DNA from: an uncultured Dorea sp.
GTDB lineage: Bacteria > Bacillota > Clostridia > Lachnospirales > Lachnospiraceae
Length of the DNA: 58,846 nucleotides
Direction: 5' to 3'
Assembly (NCBI GenBank): GCA_910577685.1
Contig: CAJTOH010000023.1
Location: forward strand, 1-58,846
The position numbers were made by a program, and so were the translations under genes. Numbering within the stretch: the first letter of the stretch is position 1; every line of letters starts with the position of its first letter. Positions 52,989 to 58,846 of this stretch are shown here, piece by piece. The notes below the pieces were generated by a model. The model ran no database searches. It saw only the letters and a program-made list of their open reading frames with translations, and was not told where the DNA came from.

Positions 52989-55190
52989 TTACCATAAGGT
53001 ATCATCCCTAAGAACCTCCGGCAGATTGATTCGGCGCATATTCCGCCATGCAGAATAATAAGCCAGCCCCACAGAACCAATTATAGCCAACATGAAAATA
53101 GCAACCGGGATCAACGGCGCTTCCGCCATAAATTCTTCCACCTCAAGATAACTTTTTTTCAGCATATACCGCACTGCAATAACAGACGGCAAAAGAGCAG
53201 TCAAAATCGGACGGACGGCTATGGTAACCGCCTCGATGCAGAACATTTTCCGGATCTCTTTTGGGGTCATCCCAATCGACATATATCTTGCGAATTCTCT
53301 TTTCCTTTGACGCACAAATCCCAGCGTATTAGAGAACACATTGCCAATCCCAATAATCGCAAGCAAGACGCAAAAACCGCCGAATATAACCTTAACTCCC
53401 TGAATCTGCTTTTTATTCGTTTCGTATTCCTGAATACGGTTTTCACCTTCTAAAGTATATTTCCCGCCGATAAGACGCTCTATCTCCTCTTGCAGCATGT
53501 TCAATTCTTCTAATGCGGCATTTTCTCTGCTAAGAATACGAATATAACACGTTTCCTCTGTCCCGCCTATCTGATCTTTGATTTCTTTCCATAAGGACGC
53601 CGGAATAAAATGCACCAATTCATAGTAATCAAGGGCTGCATATTCCTCCCTTAAAACAGGAACCTTCTCCGTATATGCCAAAACCGGAATTTCAACCGCC
53701 GTCTTTTCATTCCCGCTCTGCCTCAGAACACTTGAAGCGTTTTCACCGTCTCCTCGCCATTCTATATAAGGCATATATACAGGATGCCTGAAATCAGGAT
53801 TCGTCACGTCGCGAATCTTGTTTCTTACAACCGCCCCGTCAAGCTGCGGCTCAACGCCGATCTGTTCGCAATAATTTAAAAAGCTTTGATCATCCAGTAT
53901 TATAATAGGGGCGTTTACCATCCATCCTTCGTCGGTTTTCGTTACAAACTCTTCCGAAGCTTGGGAAAAACCGCCGAAAGACTTCATTTCTTCACTTATT
54001 TCTTCCTCCGTGATCATTGTTTTTGCTGCCGCCTTTTGATACGCCGCCGCGTTTTCTACCCCGTCAAGCTCCTGAACCCCATCGATATCTTCAAACGCAT
54101 CCACGTCGATATCCTTGAGCGTAACCATGATATCCCATACATTCTGATATTTTTCGAAATAAGTTTCTCTTGTACTAATCACAGAAAGCGAAAAGAAGCA
54201 CTGCATAATCGAAAATGCCATGAAGGATAATATAAAAGAAAGCGACGCCGTCCTCAATGCTTTCCGCTGCACTTTTAATGCATTGCCGGCTAACTCTCCT
54301 TCCACACCAAATAAAAGTGCGGACAAATAAGAGTTCTTTTTATGATTTAGCTGTAATTCGCCCGTATTTCTGATTGCGTCAAGCGGTGTCAGCCTGCTTA
54401 ATTTTCGGGCCGGCAGCCATGCAGAAATCCAAATAGTTATCGTCGTCGCAAGCAGCGTCGCCGCCAAGACCAACGGATGATACCCGAAGACCGCATTATG
54501 CCGCCCTGCCGCGCCGCTTCCCAAAATATTGATGATCTGCATAAGTCCGGCGCAGCCCGCAATGCCAAGAACATTTCCCGCAATAACCGGTAAAATGCAA
54601 AGAGCCGCCGCTTCCTGCAAAAGACATGCCCGAATCTGCCTTGGAGCAGCCCCGATACCGGATAAAATGCCAAACTGATGAATTCTCGAATTCATTGACA
54701 CCGCAAAAGAATTATATATGACCGCAATCAATGAGAAAGAAGCCAGAGCCATTATCACAATAAACATCGGAAAAAGCAGCCTCGGAGCCGTATCCCTCGG
54801 ATCACGAACCAAATACATCGCAAGAAGCTCATAGTTATAAACAACCTTTTCCGGCGGGACACCCAAAAGACTGGCAATATGGGGAGTATCAGAAAGAACT
54901 CTCCTATAATCGTCAAAATAAATATCTATTTCGTTTTCGTTTACCGTCACCTCTTTTACATTAGCATAATTCTTTATCGCTTCTGCGTCCTCAGGGGCAA
55001 TTTCACCAATAATCCGGCTCTGCCAGCCCCCTTCCTCCAATTCAATCCTCTCTACCTCATACTTCCATACATTATAAAACAGCCCGCATAATAGTGATAA
55101 AAGCAGGGCCGAAATAAATGCCGACAGCCGGACGGACAAGCTTGATGAACGATTGTTCTTAATATAGCCGGATGAATAATCTTTCCACAT
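52989..55190 (-). CDS. FtsX-type ABC transporter permease
   Basis: 733 residues. About eight to ten membrane segments: one near 30-45, a group at about 140-290, one at about 310-335, and a group at about 600-725. A large extracellular domain lies between about 345 and 590. Two FtsX-like regions (SFSLIAVIYNSFAVSMNSRIHQFGIL and a copy near 610-660) are seen. This layout is that of BceB/MacB-like permeases that expel or free cell-wall antibiotics or peptides. It is 5 bases from its ATPase gene. Confidence 0.85.
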   Translation of the reverse strand: MWKDYSSGYIKNNRSSSLSVRLSAFISALLLSLLCGLFYNVWKYEVERIELEEGGWQSRIIGEIAPEDAEAIKNYANVKEVTVNENEIDIYFDDYRRVLSDTPHIASLLGVPPEKVVYNYELLAMYLVRDPRDTAPRLLFPMFIVIMALASFSLIAVIYNSFAVSMNSRIHQFGILSGIGAAPRQIRACLLQEAAALCILPVIAGNVLGIAGCAGLMQIINILGSGAAGRHNAVFGYHPLVLAATLLATTITIWISAWLPARKLSRLTPLDAIRNTGELQLNHKKNSYLSALLFGVEGELAGNALKVQRKALRTASLSFILSFMAFSIMQCFFSLSVISTRETYFEKYQNVWDIMVTLKDIDVDAFEDIDGVQELDGVENAAAYQKAAAKTMITEEEISEEMKSFGGFSQASEEFVTKTDEGWMVNAPIIILDDQSFLNYCEQIGVEPQLDGAVVRNKIRDVTNPDFRHPVYMPYIEWRGDGENASSVLRQSGNEKTAVEIPVLAYTEKVPVLREEYAALDYYELVHFIPASLWKEIKDQIGGTEETCYIRILSRENAALEELNMLQEEIERLIGGKYTLEGENRIQEYETNKKQIQGVKVIFGGFCVLLAIIGIGNVFSNTLGFVRQRKREFARYMSIGMTPKEIRKMFCIEAVTIAVRPILTALLPSVIAVRYMLKKSYLEVEEFMAEAPLIPVAIFMLAIIGSVGLAYYSAWRNMRRINLPEVLRDDTLW

Positions 55191-55195
55191 ATCCT

Positions 55196-55876
55196 CTACC
55201 TCCGCCGCTCATCACTGACGATCCGCCCATCCTCTATCATAATCACACGTTCCGCTTCCAAAGCAGCCTTCTCATCATGGGTGATCAACAAAATCGTCTG
55301 ATTAAGATTACGGTTAGAAAGTTTCAGCATATCTATAATTTCCCTTGAATTTTTCTGATCCAGATTTCCGGTCGGTTCATCCGCTAAAAGAAGGGCCGGA
55401 CGGTAGATTAACGAGCGTGCAATGGCAGCCCTCTGCTGCTGACCGCCTGACAACTGGTTTGGCAAAGCCTCAAGTCTGTCTGAGATACCAAGAGCGCCTA
55501 CTACTTCCTCAAAATATTCTTTATTGGGTTTTCTCTTATCAAGCGTCAGGGGCATAAGTATATTTTTCCGTACTGTCAGGGTAGGAATCAGGTTATAAAA
55601 CTGATACACCAATCCCACCTTCCTGCGCCGGAAGATTGCCGCCTGCGTCTGGTCTAATTGGGAAAGATCGGTTCCATCTATAATGACTTTTCCTTCCGTG
55701 GGCTTATCCACACTGCCGAGAATATGAAGCAGGGTAGATTTGCCCGAGCCGGACGCACCGACTATTGCCACAAATTCCCCCTTATCGACTGACAAATCAA
55801 TCCCGTTGAGCGCCGTTACCGGATTATTTTTCTCTCCATATACCTTCCTGACGCCTTCGCATTTCAAAATTTCCAT
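55196..55876 (-). CDS. ABC transporter ATP-binding protein (LolD/MacB-like)
   Basis: 226 residues. GASGSGKSTLLHILG is Walker A, LSGGQQQRAAIARSLIYRPALLLADEPTGNLD covers signature and Walker B, and ITHDEKAAL the switch H. It belongs to the group with FtsX-type permeases. It powers the transporter encoded next to it. Probably a resistance or sensing module against an antimicrobial peptide, inferred from the linked two-component system. Confidence 0.93.
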   Translation of the reverse strand: MEILKCEGVRKVYGEKNNPVTALNGIDLSVDKGEFVAIVGASGSGKSTLLHILGSVDKPTEGKVIIDGTDLSQLDQTQAAIFRRRKVGLVYQFYNLIPTLTVRKNILMPLTLDKRKPNKEYFEEVVGALGISDRLEALPNQLSGGQQQRAAIARSLIYRPALLLADEPTGNLDQKNSREIIDMLKLSNRNLNQTILLITHDEKAALEAERVIMIEDGRIVSDERRR

Positions 55877-55933
55877 ACTGGTCTTCCCCTTTCGTTTTCA
55901 ATTAACTACATTATATCAAACGAAAATTACATC

Positions 55934-57115
55934 TCAGTGACTGTAAATGCGAATTTCAAAAAGAGCGCCGCCCTCCGGTCTGTTCTCCGCCCGTATCGTT
56001 CCGTTTTGGCGTTCGATAATCTCCTTTGACAGGGATAATCCAATTCCAATCCCGCCCTCCCTTTCATTCTTCCCTCGATAGAACCGTTCAAAAAGATGGG
56101 GAATATCCTCTTTCGCAAATCCTTCCCCTTCATCCCAGATCCGGATCTCCGTATATAAGGGATTCTGTGCATAGGAACAATAGACCGTTCCCCCTAAGCT
56201 ATGTTCCATACAATTTTTCATCAGATTCATAACCGCTTCCATCGTCCAGTCCAGATCGGCGGCGACCTTCATCTCCCCCAGCTCCTGTATATGAATGGAA
56301 ACTCCAAATTCATCAAACAATTCCTGCAGATTATCTGCCGCAAGGACAAGCAGGGTAAAGACGTCTATTTCATTTTTCTGCAAAGGAATGGTCCCGGCAT
56401 CGATACGGGATAATACAAGTAAGGCTTCCTCCAATCGAGCAAGCCGCATAATCTGTCTCCTCATCTGTTCCAAATGATAACCGCCGCCATCCTGCATCAT
56501 TTGCACAGCCAGAGAAATTGCGGTTATCGGCGTTTTAATCTGGTGGGCAATATTGGACAGATTCTCCGCGAAATCATTCTTTGCCCGCACAGCCGCATCC
56601 TTCGTGTGATAGAGAGATGTCACAGTCTTGTATATTTCATCTTCCAGCTTTGAAAAATCATCCTCACCGGAAGACGAGAGAACAATTGCTTTGCCCGTAT
56701 TAATCTGTTCAAGATAATCAGCCAAAGTCTGAATCCGCATAGCTTCTATTTTATTCCGATACATAAAAGTAAAGATAAACAGAGCGGCTCCCGCCAGAAA
56801 ACCTATCGCCGGGAATAAAATCTTCTGCATATGAGCCGAACCCGAAAAATCAGATATACGGTATCCCAATGTTGATAAAACATCGTTCTCCGCACTTATC
56901 TTGGCAGCGCCGTCTATATATTCTTTCAGCGCAGAAGAAATCATTATTCTTAATCGCGGCTCCTGTTCCAGCGCTTCGCCGCAGACCGCGTTTAGAAGTT
57001 CGAACTGACGCCGGCCGTCATAGCAGGAAACAAGCATCGCAGTGACTAATGACGAGAATAGGCTGACAGACAGCACGAACCCGAGGGTAACCAACATATA
57101 TTTCCGCCTGCTCAT
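55934..57115 (-). CDS. Sensor histidine kinase (HisKA type)
   Basis: 393 residues. Two membrane helices (about 7-30 and 100-118) with an extracellular loop of about 70 residues between. H-box NLSNIAHQIKTPITAISLAV, N-box AVMNLMKNCMEHS, DEGEGFAKEDIPHLFERFYRG and GIGIGLSLSKEII are canonical. Unlike BceS-type intramembrane sensors it has a real outer loop. It starts within the end of the regulator gene (ATGA overlap). Confidence 0.92.
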   Translation of the reverse strand: MSRRKYMLVTLGFVLSVSLFSSLVTAMLVSCYDGRRQFELLNAVCGEALEQEPRLRIMISSALKEYIDGAAKISAENDVLSTLGYRISDFSGSAHMQKILFPAIGFLAGAALFIFTFMYRNKIEAMRIQTLADYLEQINTGKAIVLSSSGEDDFSKLEDEIYKTVTSLYHTKDAAVRAKNDFAENLSNIAHQIKTPITAISLAVQMMQDGGGYHLEQMRRQIMRLARLEEALLVLSRIDAGTIPLQKNEIDVFTLLVLAADNLQELFDEFGVSIHIQELGEMKVAADLDWTMEAVMNLMKNCMEHSLGGTVYCSYAQNPLYTEIRIWDEGEGFAKEDIPHLFERFYRGKNEREGGIGIGLSLSKEIIERQNGTIRAENRPEGGALFEIRIYSH

Positions 57116-57813
57116 ACCGCATCCTCCATTCGGTAGCCCACGCTTCTGACCGTCTTGATACAGGCCGGATGGTAAAGCTTATCCCTTAACCGCTTCATGG
57201 TAACCGTCAGGGTATTATCGTTCACATAGTTCCCGTTCACATCCCATACTTTCTCTAAAATCATTTCCCTGGTAACCGTCTTTCCTTTATTCCGCATCAA
57301 ATACAAAAGCAGTTGATATTCGGCCGCACTTAGATTGATTTCCTCCCGGTTTCCTAGCGGCAAGGGATTTCTCTCCGAATAGCAGGACACGGTCCGCCGG
57401 TTCTGATCAATCATGATTCCTCCGCAGGAAAGATATTGTTCTGCCGCATTGCCGGTTCTGCGCAGTAATGCCAGAATCCGTGAATATAATACCTCCAGCT
57501 CAAAAGGCTTGACCACATAGTCGTCCGCGCCGTTTTTAAAGCCGGACACCATGTCGCAGGAATCTCCCCGGACTGTAAGAAAAATAATCGGCAGTTCTTT
57601 CCAGTTGCTCCGTATCCACCGGCATATACCGTCTCCATAGCCGTCCGGCATATTCCAATCCAGCAGAACAAGCGTAGGTACATGCTTCTTTAAATCCCGC
57701 CTCGCCTGTGCAAGCGTCGCGCATATTGTGACGCTAAAACCCTTTTTTTCCAGATATTCTTTTACCGTACCTGCAATATCCGGATTGTCTTCAATATAAT
57801 ATAACTCAACCAT
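57112..57813 (-). CDS. OmpR-family response regulator
   Basis: 233 residues. Receiver with VELYYIEDNPDIAG and LVLLDWNMPDGYG (phospho-Asp near 51), K in VKPFELEVL, then a winged-helix Trans_reg_C domain (NLSAAEYQLLLYLMRNKGKTVTREMILEKVWD...). It probably regulates the ABC genes downstream. First gene of a four-gene operon. Confidence 0.93.
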   Translation of the reverse strand: MVELYYIEDNPDIAGTVKEYLEKKGFSVTICATLAQARRDLKKHVPTLVLLDWNMPDGYGDGICRWIRSNWKELPIIFLTVRGDSCDMVSGFKNGADDYVVKPFELEVLYSRILALLRRTGNAAEQYLSCGGIMIDQNRRTVSCYSERNPLPLGNREEINLSAAEYQLLLYLMRNKGKTVTREMILEKVWDVNGNYVNDNTLTVTMKRLRDKLYHPACIKTVRSVGYRMEDAV

Positions 57814-57837
57814 AGCCGCTTTCCGCCTTTTCTTTTT

Positions 57838-57846
57838 ATTATATCA
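57838..57846 (-). promoter_or_regulatory. Extended -10 promoter of the TCS/ABC operon
   Basis: On the minus strand TGATATAAT (57846-57838) is an extended -10 box, 25 bases before the regulator start. No clear -35 box; a T-rich tract and GTCACGAAACTGTAAC lie upstream and may bind the regulator. Confidence 0.5.
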
Positions 57847-57865
57847 AAAAAAAGTTACAGTTTCG

Positions 57866-58011
57866 TGACTATCTTTTACCAATACAGCCGCAAGCGGAGC
57901 GCCTTGGACCGCAACCTGCTTACGGGCGCACTTTTGCCGAGGACAGGGATTTATACCTACCCCGGCAAAACGGCGTTCTATCGCGTAACAAATCCACAAC
58001 CAAAGGATTGA
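57866..58011 (+). pseudogene. Possible gene fragment, unknown
   Basis: A GC-richer stretch reads MTIFYQYSRKRSALDRN...GIYTYPGKTAFYRVTNP and stops at 58011, with a terminator just behind. It looks like the 3' end of a real gene cut off upstream, but I cannot name the family and it could be chance. The rest of 57814-58101 holds only the promoter and terminator. Confidence 0.25.
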
Positions 58012-58021
58012 TGAAGCTATG

Positions 58022-58057
58022 GCAGTTTTCCGAACTGGAATGTCAAAACTGCTTTTT
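58022..58057 (+). terminator. Terminator
   Basis: GCAGTTTT (58022-58029) pairs with AAAACTGC (58045-58052), followed by TTTTTCG. It ends plus-strand transcription ahead of the convergent CPBP gene. Confidence 0.65.
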
Positions 58058-58101
58058 CGTTTACTCCATCATCAATTCTAACCTAAAGAATTTTGCAGAG
58101 T

Positions 58102-58734
58102 CTATACTATTGAAATGATTGTCATAATAACATCTGTTCCATTTCCCAAGAAATTCCCTATCAAATGGGCTGTCATTGGTACATATATATTTTTAGTCTT
58201 TATATATGAAATACTTAAAGGCAACGCCCATATCATAGTTAAAAATATTCCCCACATTGTTAATGAATGTTCTGCAGCATACAAGAACATACTTAATAAG
58301 GTTGTGCATAGGAGTGTTCCCTTATTCTGAAAAGAAATCATATTTTTTCTATAAAATGTTTCCTCAGTAATTGCAGGCAATAGCATTGTAGACATTGCAA
58401 ATATTATCAATGTCAGCCAACTGTTTCTTCTTAGCGCAATCGTTCCTGTATCGTAATCCGGAAATAAATTTTCTAAAATTAGTGTTATGATAAACGCAGT
58501 AACAAAAAATAGCGCTGTATTAATTACTTGTTTCCAAAATCTCTTACCGCTTTTTATGTTGCTTAACCATTCCTTCAACGAAAAATCTTTCTTTATACAG
58601 AAATATATCAGTAATAGCAGATAAAATATGAAATTGGTATATATAAAATATTCCTTTGGAATTATAAAGCAAGATAAAATGAATACAACCTCTATTATAA
58701 TCGGTATTATATTTTTCCTTATATATCTTCCCAT
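58102..58734 (-). CDS. CPBP family intramembrane metalloprotease
   Basis: 210 residues with about six to seven membrane helices. AITEETFYRKN is the EEXXXR motif, AAEHSLTMWG and TAHLIGNFLGN carry the later H and N residues of CAAX/CPBP proteases. In Firmicutes such proteins often give bacteriocin self-immunity or process peptides. ATG 58734 is chosen with AAAGGCGG upstream; TTG 58755 is an alternative. It is AT-rich and part of the element cargo. Confidence 0.85.
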   Translation of the reverse strand: MGRYIRKNIIPIIIEVVFILSCFIIPKEYFIYTNFIFYLLLLIYFCIKKDFSLKEWLSNIKSGKRFWKQVINTALFFVTAFIITLILENLFPDYDTGTIALRRNSWLTLIIFAMSTMLLPAITEETFYRKNMISFQNKGTLLCTTLLSMFLYAAEHSLTMWGIFLTMIWALPLSISYIKTKNIYVPMTAHLIGNFLGNGTDVIMTIISIV

Positions 58735-58846
58735 TCCTTTTCTACCGCCTTTCAAACGATAAAATTCGATTTATCGGTTTATACTGGGGATATTATACCA
58801 TACCCCATCACGACTAGCAATCCTCATTCTACCGGCAAAACCGTCT

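Larger units (their letters stand above)
48363..58846. mobile_element. Serine-recombinase element inserted in cotJC (extends past window)
   Basis: The left border is set by loss of CotJC similarity after codon 64. The recombinase gene ends 32 bases from it, as expected beside an att site. Content: recombinase, ATPase/TOPRIM-like pair, small ORFs, a two-component/ABC transporter module and a CPBP protease. No relaxase, portal or terminase is visible. Parts (50262-52434) are much more AT-rich than the flanking chromosome. The right border with the rest of cotJC must lie beyond 58846. Confidence 0.7.

Noticed and set aside
58755..58784. Inverted repeat CGATAAA / TTTATCG upstream of the CPBP gene
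   Set aside because: Only seven bases in AT-rich DNA; could be an operator but chance is likely.
1..58846. CRISPR arrays, tRNA or rRNA genes, riboswitches
   Set aside because: I looked for regular spaced repeats, cloverleaf-like ends and known leader motifs and saw none that I could support by eye.

Overview
The window looks like a chromosomal segment of a Gram-positive, spore-forming Clostridia species, most likely a gut Lachnospiraceae. The reasons are sigE with spoIIGA directly downstream of the division (dcw) cluster, sigG, a cotJ spore-coat operon, a SpoVD-type PBP next to a second class B PBP, PrsA, and moderate GC with AT-rich accessory islands. The species cannot be fixed from the sequence. 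Nearly everything is transcribed leftward (minus strand).

Layout. (1) 1-16600: an AT-rich capsule/exopolysaccharide cluster on the minus strand. It begins with two tandem specialised NusG paralogues, then a DegT aminotransferase, an initiating sugar-phosphate transferase, three GT2 glycosyltransferases, a GT11 fucosyltransferase, an unrecognised ParB-like/nucleotidyltransferase-like protein, Wzy, Wzx, LicD, a GNAT-like protein, two acyltransferase-3 proteins, a broken tagD-like gene, an internally deleted IS, and the first codons of a further nucleotidyltransferase-like gene. Three switch-like structures sit here. A 33-bp inverted repeat flanks a 176-bp promoter segment upstream of the nusG pair, and its best promoter points away from the cluster into a terminator (apparent OFF state). 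Two genes each carry a G9 tract that puts them one base out of frame. (2) 16650-32700: housekeeping genes. These are a DUF2804 protein, a LytTR/GHKL two-component system, SPFH/NfeD, YqeY, PrsA, Mfd, Pth, a small FMN-binding-like membrane protein with a SigE-like promoter, a HAD phosphatase, SigG, a beta-CASP hydrolase, SigE and SpoIIGA. (3) 33100-44800: the dcw cluster mraZ-rsmH-ftsL-pbp-spoVD-mraY-murD-ftsW-ftsQ-ftsZ, with a MraZ-type operator and sigma-A promoter at its head and a Spo0A-type spoIIG promoter after ftsZ. (4) 44860-47470: a small membrane protein, a DegV protein and a second SEDS protein. (5) 47605-48362: cotJA-cotJB-cotJC on the plus strand, with cotJC cut at codon 64.

(6) 48363-end: an integrated element whose large serine recombinase lies against the cotJC break. 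It carries an ATPase plus TOPRIM-like gene pair (probable phage defence), small ORFs, a BceRSAB-like two-component/ABC transporter module and a CPBP protease. The rest of cotJC is not in the window, so the element is longer than about 10.5 kb. The arrangement resembles sporulation 'skin' elements, which are excised in the mother cell to rebuild a sporulation gene.

How the parts may work together (inference): capsule production is probably controlled at three levels, namely promoter inversion (all or none), antitermination by NusG paralogues, and G-tract slippage in acetylation/decoration genes. On the sporulation side, Spo0A drives spoIIG, SigE would drive cotJ and possibly the 26927 gene, and element excision may gate CotJC.
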